This document shows positions 14,010 through 25,524 of a DNA stretch of 64,000 bases, one piece after another. Made by a program: the position numbers and the translations under genes. Origin of the DNA: Glossina fuscipes (taxonomy: Eukaryota > Arthropoda > Insecta > Diptera > Glossinidae); assembly GCF_014805625.2 (NCBI RefSeq), contig NW_023998414.1:15487758-15551757 (forward strand), written 5' to 3'. The notes under the pieces were generated by a model. The model saw only the letters and a list, made by a program, of their open reading frames with translations. It made no database searches and was not told the origin of the DNA. The number at the start of each line of letters is the position of its first letter. The stretch's first letter is position 1.

Positions 14010-14020
14010 TAATTTCAAAA
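14010..14020 (+). repeat. target-site duplication, left, of SINE copy 1
   Basis: TAATTTCAAAA here is repeated exactly at 14208-14218 on the other side of the SINE. The T at the right copy could also belong to the TAA tail, so the duplication is 10-11 bp. Confidence 0.85.
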
Positions 14021-14034
14021 AATATCCGCCCGAG

Positions 14035-14046
14035 TGGCCGAGCAGG
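14035..14046 (+). promoter_or_regulatory. RNA polymerase III A box of the SINE
   Basis: TGGCCGAGCAGG fits the TRGCNNAGYNGG consensus at every position. Confidence 0.8.
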
Positions 14047-14078
14047 CAAGGGTCTATACTAGGAACCCAATGGTCGTG

Positions 14079-14089
14079 GGTTCAAATCT
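14079..14089 (+). promoter_or_regulatory. RNA polymerase III B box of the SINE
   Basis: GGTTCAAATCT fits GGTTCRANTCC except at the last base. It lies 32 bp after the A box, as in a tRNA gene. Confidence 0.8.
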
Positions 14090-14207
14090 CAAGTGCCGTA
14101 GAGTTTTTAAAAAAGCCGAAAGCCTTAGATGCATGCTAGTGCTTTAAGAATTTTTAGGCTTAGAATTTATTCTCTGGCTAAATTTGTAATAATAATAATA
14201 ATAATAA

Positions 14208-14218
14208 TAATTTCAAAA
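14208..14218 (+). repeat. target-site duplication, right, of SINE copy 1
   Basis: An exact copy of 14010-14020, directly after the TAA tail. Confidence 0.85.
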
Positions 14219-16188
14219 AGATAGTCAATCTATTTTGCGAAGTAGTGAAAACGTACTTTGAAAATATCGGGATCCGTGCACGTTTTACTTACCGCGAATA
14301 TGCTTTTTCACGAATCATATTCGTCTTACATTTACACATACGTTTGTTTTTGCAATTATATTTGTATTCATATTCGTCTGTCCATTCATGTGCCCTTTCG
14401 TCCTATGTCGACGCAATTTACGAGAGAACTTGATGAAGCTTCATCAACTGACACGTTTTGGTCAAGCAAATCGGGTTGTGACCGATTCTTATGATCAAAA
14501 ATACAGGAAGGTCTTGCTTTGCAAAGTTTTTGCTATGGAAATAGCTATCCAGTATAAAAATTTTCTGACTAAAGCTCGGTTAGAGAATAGTATTTGAAGA
14601 CATTAAATAATTGTACTAAACCTGGATTGGATGGGACCATTTTTTGAACCAAGTCAAATATATGCTTTCTTACTTGGGTCGATTTCTAAGGTCTCGTTCC
14701 ATTCCAGGGTTCTCATGAAAAGTAAATCTATATAGGGCAAGTCGAAGTTTTGGTATTTGGCAAGGAAAATTAAAATAATTGGAAATTTCTTCGACATCCC
14801 ATGGGATTTTGCATCCCTCATGTTTCTCATCAAGTGAAGACAATTGTTAAAGCAACAAGATATAAATTTCAATATCTAATGACGGAAACAGGAGAAGAGT
14901 TGTACTACGCGAAACGGTCTGTTGTATTTAATGGTTGAGTTCATTTCAACATAACGCATTAAGTAATTCTGCACTTGTTCGCTCAATCAATAAATATGAG
15001 GAACAAATCAATTAATGCATTAGGTTTGTTTTCACTTCAATCACGGCCATCTTTTTGAAGATCTGCTCCAGTTTAAGCGCTATGTAACGGACGTTATTAT
15101 TGTATATAATGGATATGAGTAACAATTTAAGCGAAATTTTGCTTAATAGCGAAATTGAAGACGAATTTTCGTAGACTTCGTTGTCTTAATAATAATAAAT
15201 AGTATGAAGCCTTCAAGGTCGGTTATAAAGAAGTTTTGCGGCATTGATGGGCTCGTTCACTTTGTAATATGATGCTGATGATGATAATAAAAACTCAGCT
15301 CATAAATTATAACATCTCTTACACATTGGTTTCGCATAATTTGACGACATGATACGAGTGAAACGCATTGTAGAAGAACTTAGGCGAAGACATTCAAGTT
15401 TCATGCCAAAAAAGAAAGACGGAAATCACTTTTGCCATGCATTTAATGACCGAACATAACTGATGATGAAATTTTAGTGTGCGAATAAAACCTTGATATT
15501 AATAGACCACGTTTCGAAATGACGCACCGAAATGGGCTGCAAAGAGTTGTGCTATGAGCTCAATTACGTGTGCAGTGTTTTGAGAAAAAAGTTTATTGAT
15601 TATTTTACCAGATATATTTTATATAAAAGGCCATAAAACGAGTAAGTTCTTTATCTGTTCGGTATTGTGATTGCATTTTGCAAAAACTTCGCAATGAGGA
15701 ATCAATCGGTTTTTGTTTTCGTTTCGTCTTTATTTTTAAAAGTTTTACTGCTAAGTAACTAATGGCAAACGATTCATAGCTGATCGAAAGAGATTCAAAA
15801 ACAGTGGACGAGGGAGTTCCTTATTTTTTTGTTTTAACCTACTGCTACAACAAGTACTCGTAGCAATCGTAAATGAATACCTGAATAAATTCCAGGCAAA
15901 TCACTTCAGCGGAAGGTAAACAATTTGAGAAACTGATCGAGCAAATTTGTTAGCGTCACAGAATGTCTCCTGTACATACAAAAAGTTATTAGAGAGAAAG
16001 AGAGAGTGAAACAAGGAGAGAGAGATACGGATTGTTCGCAGTTTGTTATGCACGGTTATCGATAAGCGTTACGCCTAACCCCACCCGGCATTCATTAAAA
16101 TAAAGTTATGAGCAAACACGGGCAATCCTTATTAAATTGAACTCGGGCATGCCGACTTGATAGTCGCGCTTCTTAACTACTTGACTCT
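14219..16188. other. non-coding block between two SINE copies
   Basis: No gene is recognised. A frame at 14388-14597 (plus) reads smoothly for about 60 residues (for example QLTRFGQANRVV) but resembles no family I can name. The rest is AT-rich with scattered short simple repeats. Confidence 0.4.
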
Positions 16189-16201
16189 ATGACTTAACTA
16201 A
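16189..16201 (+). repeat. target-site duplication, left, of SINE copy 2
   Basis: ATGACTTAACTAA is repeated exactly at 16348-16360. Confidence 0.9.
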
Positions 16202-16347
16202 TTATTATTATTATTATAAATTTAGCCAGAGAATAAATTCTAAGACTAAAGTCTTAAAGCACTAGCATCTAGGGCTATCGGCTGTTATTAAAAAACTCTA
16301 CCGCACTTGAGGCTTGAACCCACGACTATTGAGTTGCTAGTCGAGAC
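16202..16347 (-). mobile_element. tRNA-derived SINE, copy 2 (5'-truncated)
   Basis: This is the same family as the copy at 14.02 kb, in the opposite orientation. Read on the minus strand it begins inside the anticodon arm (TCTCGACTAGCAA), so the A box is missing. It keeps the B box GGTTCAAGCC (16311-16320), GCCGATAGCC (16273-16282), GCTAGTGC (16259-16266), CTTAGAATTTATTCTCTGGC and a tail of about six TAA units. A perfect 13-bp target-site duplication, ATGACTTAACTAA, flanks the element. 5' truncation plus a duplication of this length is typical of target-primed reverse transcription. Without the A box it is probably silent. Confidence 0.88.
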
Positions 16348-16360
16348 ATGACTTAACTAA
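16348..16360 (+). repeat. target-site duplication, right, of SINE copy 2
   Basis: An exact copy of 16189-16201, directly after the SINE head. Confidence 0.9.
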
Positions 16361-19300
16361 ATTGCTCGATGGATGGAGGAAAAAAATATAGAAGATTATA
16401 GGTTCAGGTTCAGATTTTTAAGAACAAAATGCCGATACCGTATCTTAGAGAAAACGTTTCAGTTCCTTTACACCCCTTACCTGCCTCATGCTATTACATG
16501 AGGCAAGTTTTGTTACACAAAAAATTTTCAAAATTTAAAGGGTAAGCTTTAAGCTTGAATAGTATGATTTTAAGAAAAAAAAACGTTTAAAATTCCAAGG
16601 TTCCATTTCGACGAAATTTTTCTGTTATCTCTAGTTTGTGTTTGCAATGGTTTTTAAATGAGCAATTGTACTTGTTAAATTATTAAGTGCCGTCAAAATG
16701 TCTGTTATATGGCTTTGAGACTGTTTTTGCAAAATCGTTTTTCGTTATCCGCCTTCCCTATAATCCTTAGTATGTTATCGTACTATTTTTAAATTTTTTA
16801 TAGCGAAACTATAAAATAACATTACACGGTCATATTACCATATATATGTGTGTATCCAGGGATCACAAGGCTTGGTAACTAGTCTTTTAATATATGAATT
16901 ATCTTTTCATTTGGTTTACGTAAACGACGAAATTGCCAATTGATGAAAATTTATGGAAATCATTTATGAAAAGTTTTTTGACTAACAAAATTCAGCCGAA
17001 ACAGGGTCGTTAAGAAAAGTTGTAAAATAATAGTGAAGTCATACATTGCGAAACTCTTCCCAAAATATCCTTGAAATTATACGGAACACAAAATTCTCTA
17101 AAATGATTAAATTCTTCTTTATAATTAAAAAAACCAATGTATGCAGAGGGAATGAATGATATCAACCAGCCCCAGGCAATGTTTGTTATTAAAAGGGTGT
17201 TCTTTGGTTTATTTTATAGTTCGGGCAACATAAATAAAAAAGAAAAAGTAAAAAAAAAAAAAAAAAAAAATGAGAAGTTCATGTTACACAAAACTAAATT
17301 TATTTTCTCTCAAAATTGGAAATGTAAACAATTTAAGGAGCTGCCGTAGGGCTGAACTAATGTGCTTTGAGTGCTTGATTGTTTCACTTAAATTTAATTA
17401 AATGTAAACGTGACACAGTATTATGAGGCATAAGTGAATTTACAGTCCTTTTAATACATGTTTTGTAGTTGAAGACCCGCAGGGAAGCAAAAATTGAGAT
17501 CGTAGGATGGATGCAACCACCGTACAATGCACAAAAACTACTTTGAAGGACGCGATAAATCTATAAAACTGTGTAGAAACGCCGAAACGCCATGCTACTA
17601 TATTCTTGTGCCGCGAAAAAATCTTGATTCGATTGGATCGGATCCAAGCCCTAAAAATTGATCATCTCAAACAACTAATAAATTCGTAAATTGATTTACT
17701 AATTGTGGACAGGCCAGTCGATATTTCAAAGGGCTATGCAATAAATATTCAAATCAAAAGTTAAATCATCAAACAAATAACTGATAAAGTATTTCACTAT
17801 CAATCTATTGCAAGTATGATCGATCAATGCATGGGTGGGTGATATAACGCATAGGTTTTTCGGGTCCAAAGCATCGTTATCCGTGGTAGTGAGTGTTTTA
17901 TACACAATTTTACATTAATATTAACAAAGTATTCAATAAGAAATCTTTTCGTTTCGCGTAATCTCGAGCAATTTCGAGCCATTCGCGCTTTAAATAAAAT
18001 TCGTTGAAGTTAAACGTGTGAAAATCAAAATATGACATTCCTTGCGCAGCGAAAGAACTTCACCTTTGCCCCGAGATCCGTATAATCTCCTCTATTTCTT
18101 ACAATTTACTTTTTATCGGCACTCATGCCACATTAATTGTGGCAATCGCGATCACTGGTAGGTTTTAGTCTCGTCTTTAAGCGCGCCTTTGTAAACTTGC
18201 TATCAATAAACAATATATAAGTTATTTATGTATGAGTATGCCTCAATAACAATAAATTGGAAATGGTAAGGGTAATTGTAAGGGATTGTAGTCGGGCCAG
18301 GCTGATCAGTATCGGCCTATCTACTATCTACATCATTTCACCTAATATAAAATTCTTTATGCACGTTCCTCATAAAATACCAAAAGTTGTGCATAGGAGT
18401 CCTTATACGGGGCGATCCCAAAACGCAAGTTGACGTAGTCTCAATCTTAATTTGCGCAAAATTACCTTATTTCCCAAAGGGCGCTACTAAAATTTGAATT
18501 TGTTACCATACAGAAGTTTACTGTTCGTGAGGAGCTATATATATATATGAAACTGAGCTCGCAACAGGGGCCTACGTAGTCAAGATTACTGTCATCAATC
18601 AATTTTCATTGTAAAATATTACACATGAGAGCGTTTTATCACAGGTTCAATGGTTACACGAAAGGACACTTAAAAAATTGTCCCATCCGATTGAAATTTC
18701 TTACATCAATCTACAATGGCAAAATATTATGATTGATCGACTTTACTGAACATTACAAATATTTTCCCTGTAATAGAATTTTAAAGCTAGGTCGTTGTGC
18801 GCGGGGAAGTTTGCAAAAATGCGGTCAAAATGCCTGAAAAATTGTGGCCTGGCGTTTCAGCATGAGTATTCCAAGCATCCGCACCAACTTAGTATACCCT
18901 GTATCGTAAGTCATGTATAGCATAAAAAGGAAAAACTTTGGCCATTATAATGAATAAAACATTTTCAACACTTCAAAGTTAACAAGCTTTCAAGCATACT
19001 TTTTTCTATGAACATCTAATTTAAGTTGAGGTGTTAGTGACTGCGTTTTGAATAATATGAGAAAAAATTTCATTATAAATTAATATTTATTCGTTGGATT
19101 GCGATTCGCACACTATGCAACAGGTTATGACTGCTGCGATTTTGCTCCCGATGCCTGACAGAGTTAATAAAATATTCTGCTAACATTTTGTCCTGTCAAG
19201 CTGTGAGAGCGTAGTTTACAAGAAAATCTCATTGATGCTATAGCCGCAATAATGTCTTCGCCACAATCATTCAACACAAAATAATTTTTAATTTAAATTA

Positions 19301-21063
19301 ATTCATTAAGAATGGAAAGTGTTAATATTTTGTAAGTTGGTAAATATTTTGTTGCGTCACAATTCTTTGTTTACCGTTTTATACGTGCAGAGCAATGCTT
19401 AAGCGAAACTCTAGATTTTGTGTTGAAAAAATTTATCTCATTTGTCAGCATGCCTTCATTCAGCTCGACTGATTTGTGAAATGGAACAATACTTGTCGCA
19501 AATTTCTCTCGGTATAACAATAAGTCCGAACTTTAAAGGAAGAGATTGTGTTGCTAATAAGTTTACATAATCTGTTATATGGTAACTACGTGTTGATTAC
19601 ATTTGGGCACCGTTAGTTTGACACTTTGATTAAGACTTTGCAGATAGAGGTTGGATTTCTCCTTGCAGAGAACTGCAAGAACCACGCCAAAAATTTACAA
19701 AGTCATATTTACGCTAAGCAGATATCACGCTTTCCTCATCGAAAATAAATAGAAAGAGGCAGAAGTGTCGTGCATTATGCGCTAAGTGAACAGGAAGTGC
19801 ACTGACGTTACTGAGGTTAGGTATAATACCGTCATTAGGTTTTACAAAGTAGTATAGCTTGTCACGTTGCAATAAGTAGACAAGTAGACAAGATAGTTTT
19901 TTAGAGATTTGCATAATCGAGCTCTTTGCCCAGAGATAAGTCTCCAGTGTTCATGATGTTTTTACCTTTAAATAGAACGTACATAAATGTCATTGCTTCT
20001 TGTACGTCTCTCATACTCGCATTCTACCATCCTCTGAAAGGACGGTCATCTATAATGGGACTCCATTTACGAGAATCGTTAATTTTCAAGCATAATTCGA
20101 AAGGAGTGTGCTGCTGAGCCGAAAGGGGACCCTAATTAATAGATGTGTTAGATATGTGTGGGGCAAACCATTAGTACGGAAGACAAAGCTAAATGTTCAT
20201 GGTGGTCCATGATCAGGCCATAGATGAGGTCAGTGTATTGATGCAGAAAAGATAACTCCAATAGGAGAAAAATACATTGAAGTGTGATTATAAAGGCCTG
20301 TGAGCATAGCATAACAGAAGCGATTGACCCAGCGGTATTTATTTCAATACGTCAAATTTTTGTACTCATATTACATAAATTTATGTATAGGTTAAGTGTA
20401 TCAACTAATTTTGAATACAGAGGCATGCTATATTTGGCTTGAGACGAACGTATATCATGTCGTATATTTATGTAGGATTTTTGACAACTGTCGATTAACT
20501 TTTGAGCTGTCTTAACTGAGTTTTTCGAATTGGATTAACAGAGTTTATTAAAAAGGGTTTAAGATCCAATGAAGTCAAAAGAATAAACTGTATTTTTCGG
20601 CCATTATTTTCAGCAGGAGGTAAAAAAAAAACGTTTTTTTGGTAATTGTGGATGAGTCTTTGTGTCTACTTTGCAAATCATTGAACTTAATCCCACGAAA
20701 GTGATAAAAAATTTGAGGTTAGGTTCGATTTTCTAAATGAAGTGCGTTTTCACGGCGTAACCAAAATTTCAATGGGCTGGTCAATTACAGATTGACATGG
20801 TTGAATTGACTTTGCGGTTCTTTGATTACGAACATGTATGCTATTGTTTGTGATGTATTGCAACTATAATGCATCCTTTTTGGGCTTGAGGAGCTTACAA
20901 TTATGCTCTCCTATACATTATGGCTATTTCTATGGACGTTTAATTGGCAACCTTAAAAAGCTACGCAAAATGACAAAGAATTTTGATACACGTTTCAAAC
21001 GAAATGAAAAGTAAAATGGAAAAAAGGTAATTGTTTCGTGTTAATAAGTTAAACGTTTTTGTT
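16361..21063. other. AT-rich non-coding block
   Basis: No gene is supported. A poly-A run lies at about 17249-17270 and a short TA run near 18538-18549. A lone 'GTATACCCTGTA' at about 18893-18904 resembles the tip of the palindrome-ended repeats seen at 26.7 and 27.75 kb. Frames between 19714 and 20117 gave no recognisable protein. Confidence 0.5.
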
Positions 21064-21613
21064 ATCAACTTACATGCTTTATTGAACAACTAAGGAAAAA
21101 TCAAAATGCTATGGGTACCAAGTCACATCGGTTTATTGGGAAATGAGCAGGCTGATCGAACGGTAAAGTATGCTGCTTCTGCTCCTCTAATTATGGATGA
21201 TGTCATGGAAAAGTTGGATATTCAAAGATACATTGAAAGAAAAGTTAAAGAGAAAATTGCAGAAGGAAATTTACAAATACAATCATCAGCACTACTCTTC
21301 CATTAACCCTCAATTAACTCCACCTTTATATCCAACAAATGTTGAGAAAACCAAGATCCAAACATTTTCGAGAACTCGTCTTGGTCACACAATTGCAACT
21401 CACCAATGGATCTTGAAGAAGTCTTCCTCCCCAATCTGCAGATGTGGACAAACTCTCACTATGAAGCACACTCCCTGCGACTGCTTTAACTTTTCCTTGG
21501 CTAGAAGTATTGCATGTGGAACGATTAACCCTTTGAACATTCTACAATCAGCTTCGGAACAGAATATCCATTCTATACATTACTTTATTAATACTACTAA
21601 GCTCATTATCTAA
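21064..21613 (+). pseudogene. I-clade LINE ORF2 C-terminus (RNase H and zinc knuckle)
   Basis: This is the 3'-terminal coding piece of an I-type non-LTR retrotransposon. Just after a stop in the frame that starts at 21064, MLWVPSHIGLLGNEQAD (from 21106) is the conserved end of the LINE RNase H domain (WVPSHxGIxGNExAD). About 60 residues later the frame shifts by one, near 21285. The second frame continues with TFSRTRLGHTIATHQWIL and a knuckle CRCGQTLTMKHTPCDC (C-x-C-x8-H-x3-C), which is the RLxxGHTxxTH region and terminal zinc knuckle of I/Jockey-group elements. Translation ends at the stop 21611-21613. The endonuclease and reverse transcriptase are absent, so the copy is 5'-truncated and dead. 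The RNase H domain and the TAA tail that follows favour the I clade over Jockey or CR1. Confidence 0.82.
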
Positions 21614-21752
21614 TGTACATTTTATTATTATTATTTTTTTTTTAATTAGAGCCGATAGCCTGTGTTGCTAGTGCCCAATGTCTTTTTCTTTTACTCTAAG
21701 AATATATTTCATTAGTCTACAATTACAAATATAATAATAATAATAATAATAA
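21614..21752 (+). mobile_element. 3' UTR and (TAA)n tail of the I-clade LINE
   Basis: The UTR is about 120 bp and ends in about seven TAA units (21731-21752), as in the I factor. It contains GCCGATAGCC (21651-21660), GCTAGTGC (21667-21674) and CTAAGAATATATTTCATTAG, in the same order as the tail of the three SINE copies in this window. No clear target-site duplication was found. Confidence 0.75.
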
Positions 21753-23894
21753 ACAACCAAAAATATCGAATTAACAATTTCGATTTGAATAATAATTTTA
21801 AAACAGATTTGATGGGATCCTCATCGCTGCTGCCTTTTTTTTCGACTTGAGATGACATAGCTTCAAGATTTCGCTGGAATATCGTTCCCTTACAAATTGC
21901 TATAATTTTTGAGGTTAAGTTAAAAAAAAAAAAGAAAAGAAAAATTAACAAGAAAAAGGAGAAAGTAATGTAAATTATAAATTAATTATTAAAGAGAAGT
22001 GAAGACAGTTGTAAAGGATATTACTTGATATAAATGCTATCATTTTTCTTCTCCATTTGAGTTCAAGATAATATACGCATACACTGTGAGGCCTGTCTAA
22101 GCTTATACAACAGCATATGGATTAAGAGATTAATGCATTTTGTTAGCAAACGAATAAAAACGCGAGCATGGCATAACTTGACCTGCCAAAGGGAAGAGGG
22201 GGTTTATATGATATAATTGAAACGTAATTTTTCTGAAGAAAAAAATTTACACGATATTGTTTTCTCATTTAAAAGCAAAACAATAATATGGTCTACGATT
22301 GAAATGGAACCCTTTTCCTTACGCAATGAGTGTTTAGGTTGATATACGGCTGGTACAACAACTAGCTCTGTAGTACGGTGATTATCATATTTCAAGATCG
22401 TAATTATTATTTGAATTATTTACGGTCTATATCAATATAAAATGATAAATACTTGATGGGACGGAAGGCATAGTGGGAAACATTTTACGAACCATATTCG
22501 TGACTATATCCAAAATACTTTATGTACTGAGTGTGTGTGTGTGCGTATAAAATTGAGGTTTAGTTCAAAACATCATTTATAATTTATACTTACTTTACGC
22601 TGTGTAAAAAATGTTTTTGTGATAAGTAATTTGAAAACCAAATTAATTGTTTTAAAGTTCATCATCACTTGCCACCCGAAATCTGAATGATTGAAATAAT
22701 TTACCAGCTAGGCCGGTATCTTCAGATTAATTTGCAATTAATGTAATTCCATATAACATTTAATAAGCACTCAGCTCAAATAAGAGATTTAGGCTAATAT
22801 GTCAAGATGTGTAAATTTTGTGTCCTCATAAGTGAATAATTTTGTATATAAATTAAGATTCTCTCTATTACTTACAAATCGCTTTGAGGATATCATAAGT
22901 ATACGTATGCATACAGCACTCATACGCACCCATTCATTTTCGCCTTTTACGAACATTATTTTCAGAGTGCATCACAGCAAATATTGAAAATTACAAACTA
23001 GAAGTTACTGTTAATGGAAAATATTTGCATTATGTCTTATGCAATGAAGGAACAACTGTTTAATTAGCTTATATAGTCTACACACACGCACGTAGTAGAC
23101 ATCAAGAAATCAACTTTTACTGGGAAAACAAACTTTGCATCAATTTTTTTTTTTTGGTTTTTTTGAAAACCAATTTATTCTATCCGTAGCATAAGACAGT
23201 TCGCTTAATACTCAGATGTCAGATGTTTGTCAGTGTGTTTATAGTAGTTTTCTCGTACGTGCTTGGAATACAATTGAGAAATGCTTAACACGGTAAAGAC
23301 GTTTTCGATCATGGTTTATCACGTACCTGAGACCATGAATTAAGATAATCGAACTATGATTTTATATAAACGGATATTGAACGATCCCAACGAATGATTA
23401 TTTCATTTATGTTAAATTCTAATCTCAAATTTGAAAATGTACGGGTATACTTTAGATTAGAAATTTAGGTATACTTAATTAAATCAACTCGAGCAACAAT
23501 TGTAGTAAATTGAATTTCCTTAAAATTCTCTTCATGAGAACATAAAAATATTCCTTTGCTGTAAACATTTTTGACGTTCATAAATAAAATGTACACGTGT
23601 ATTAAGAAATCACAATTATAAAGCGATTAAGAATTTCACGGGATAAACTGTGTACAGTGTTATAGGCATTAACACTACGACAGTTTAATCAGTTTGAAAA
23701 TTGTTATACATTTCTGTTGTGCAATAACTTTTTTTTTTTTTAAGAAATGACAGAAAATGTCAAAGGTCGCCCTTTTCCGATAGTTTCATTGAAATCAATT
23801 TTCATTAGCTTCCAAAATTCAACCTTTCAAATGAAAACTTTGACTAATTTAAAAAAAAAAAAAAAAAAAACAAATACGAAGATTACATTTAGCT
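21753..23894. other. AT-rich non-coding block
   Basis: No gene is seen. Poly-A or poly-T runs occur near 21921, 23143 and 23852-23870, and a short GT run lies near 22532-22543. Confidence 0.5.
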
Positions 23895-24078
23895 ATGGCC
23901 GAATCTTGTATACCCAGAAACTTTACCTTAAAAAGAACAAAAAAAAATTGAACAAAATGAAATTTCGGTATTATCCTTGGATCATTTCAGTATTCGATAG
24001 CCACTAAAGCTCCTTTGCCGGCTTTGCTCACGTTCTCACAACCTCTTGAGCGATTCTTTTTCGGGTATAAAAGATCGA
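23895..24078. repeat. short repeat with inverted GAATCTT-TATACCC ends
   Basis: The left end GGCCGAATCTTGTATACCC (23897-23915) and the right end GGGTATAAAAGATCG (24063-24077) are inverted near-copies of each other. The same left tip recurs at about 57967-57986 as GACCGAATCTTTTATACCC, and in inverse near 5970. The 150-bp interior is non-coding. This looks like a small member or fragment of the DINE-1-like group. Confidence 0.5.
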
Positions 24079-24492
24079 CTACCAATGTACGCACCATATA
24101 ATGAATTTCATATTTCCACATCTTCGCTTTACAAGTTCAAAATCTCAACGTGTCGACTCAAAATATAAAAATTCTTGTAGCACTCCAGCTCTCCATTTCT
24201 TTATGTTAACAGTAAATTGTCAATATTATCGACCTATCCATCCTTCGACGCTAAATATAAAACCTTAATAACGCTTACGATGCAGCTGGCATTAGGAAGC
24301 TTTCGTGGCAAGGAGTAAAGAGACACCGAATGAGAAAAACAATACCGATAAAATATAGAATCACATAACTGGATTCATAATCAATACCCGAAAGATCTCA
24401 TTCTAAATTTTTAATTTCGTGGCAAGAACAATGAAAGCTCTCAATGAAGTCACTCCTAGCTCTTTACCTACCAAATAGTCGCCTTAATGAAG

Positions 24493-25086
24493 CTACACAA
24501 ACATGTTTTTGCTTGGAACTACTTTTAAATGGATACAAACAGTTTCTAAAGACATCTGAAAGCGTATCGGAGAATTTAGGAATTTAAACAGGTAAGATAT
24601 ATGGCCCAGCGGGTATTCATTTGCCGCAAGCGCTCTTCTTTTAGGAGCTTGACGGCTTCTTCTGCTGGCAATGCTTTTCATTCCACATGTTTTAAAGGGT
24701 TCAAAGCGTCCATTAAGATAATGAAATCAAATTTCTCTTCTGACAAATCATTTCCAATTGCTTCTTTCCTTAACGCTTTATAAGAAGTTGGAGTACTTTA
24801 TATATAAATAGTCTTCCACTTTGGATGACGGCTAAGCGGACTGCATTCCCTAAATTCGCCTCTATGTCTTGACTTAAAAACGAATGTTCCGAAATTTTTC
24901 ATTTTTGGCAATTTCGTAGTATCGCTCTTGGTATGTTTTGATTTTGGGTAAATTATTTAAAATGATTCCGCGTTCCTTTTCACCGCTTTTGGTATGAACA
25001 GAAGGTTCATTTGAGAAGGTTTTGCATACATAAGCGGCGGATAGATGCAACGTAGAATAGCTTGCGCCGCAATCAAGTCGTTTCAA
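24493..25086 (-). pseudogene. unassigned decayed coding stretch
   Basis: Minus-strand frames with coding-like composition follow one another and can be linked by about two frameshifts and one stop. They run from 25086 (70 residues, with IKTYQERYYEIAKNEKF near the end), through SQDIEANLGNAVRLAV, to a part with SEEKFDFIILMDALNPL, a stop, then ALPAEEAVKLLKEERLRQMN at about 24610-24670. The charged, amphipathic look is unlike the surrounding AT-rich noise. The 'LxPL...AEEAxxxL' pattern is faintly like the middle of ZBED/hAT-type transposases, but no BED finger or RW motif is visible. I do not recognise it with confidence. It could also be a host retropseudogene or chance. Confidence 0.3.
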
Positions 25087-25259
25087 TTATATATTTCATG
25101 GCACACACACACTGCCATCAATTCCTTTTTGTTTTAGTTTTCCAGCTTAACGTTCTCAACCTTTTAATTTTCGTCTAAAAATTTATTCATTTTTTGTTTT
25201 ATGTATATAAAAATTGCTTTTAATCCGAACATTGACGTATACTTAGACTTGGTTTCAAA

Positions 25260-25470
25260 ATTTATATTTTAAAAATATTCCACACCTCGAAATGAAACTG
25301 GGTGAAGCACCTAACATTGCCTATAATTCTTTTTTCGAAAATATCTGTCTGAAGGCGCATTATCCATTTGAACCCTTTAATGGGGAGGAGTACGAAAAAT
25401 AGATCTATGTAGTCCAGGTTTAGTAAAGTCAACTTGTATGCAAAATTACTATTCTGAACCAATTTTAAGG
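25260..25470 (-). repeat. DINE-1-like fragment, inverted
   Basis: Read on the minus strand, the segment CTAAACCTGGACTACATAGA followed by CTCCTCCCCATTAAAGGG resembles the 'GACCCCTCCCCATATAA' interior of the repeat copies at 39.97, 42.9 and 61.15 kb. No ends were defined. Confidence 0.35.
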
Positions 25471-25524
25471 ATAATATACAAAAAGTTAGATCTTGCTTGC
25501 ATGCAAAGCCTCTTTATATCCTAA

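Larger units (their letters stand above)
14021..14207 (+). mobile_element. tRNA-derived SINE, copy 1 (full length)
   Basis: This non-autonomous retroposon of about 187 bp has three parts. The head resembles a class II (Ser/Leu-like) tRNA: a perfect A box TGGCCGAGCAGG at 14035-14046 and a near-perfect B box GGTTCAAATCT at 14079-14089, with normal spacing. A short linker (AAGTGCCGTAGAG) follows. The tail has GCCGAAAGCC (14115-14124), GCTAGTGC (14135-14142) and TTAGAATTTATTCTCTGGC, then ends in about seven TAA units. Exact 11-bp target-site duplications flank it. It would be transcribed by RNA polymerase III and mobilised in trans by a LINE. The tail matches the 3' end of the I-clade fragment at 21.65-21.75 kb. 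Two further copies lie at 16.2 and 31.5 kb. Confidence 0.88.

Noticed and set aside
14388..14597. Smooth frame of about 60 residues (QLTRFGQANRVV) as an exon
   Set aside because: No homologous family, no splice signals that stand out, and overlapping frames of equal length exist.
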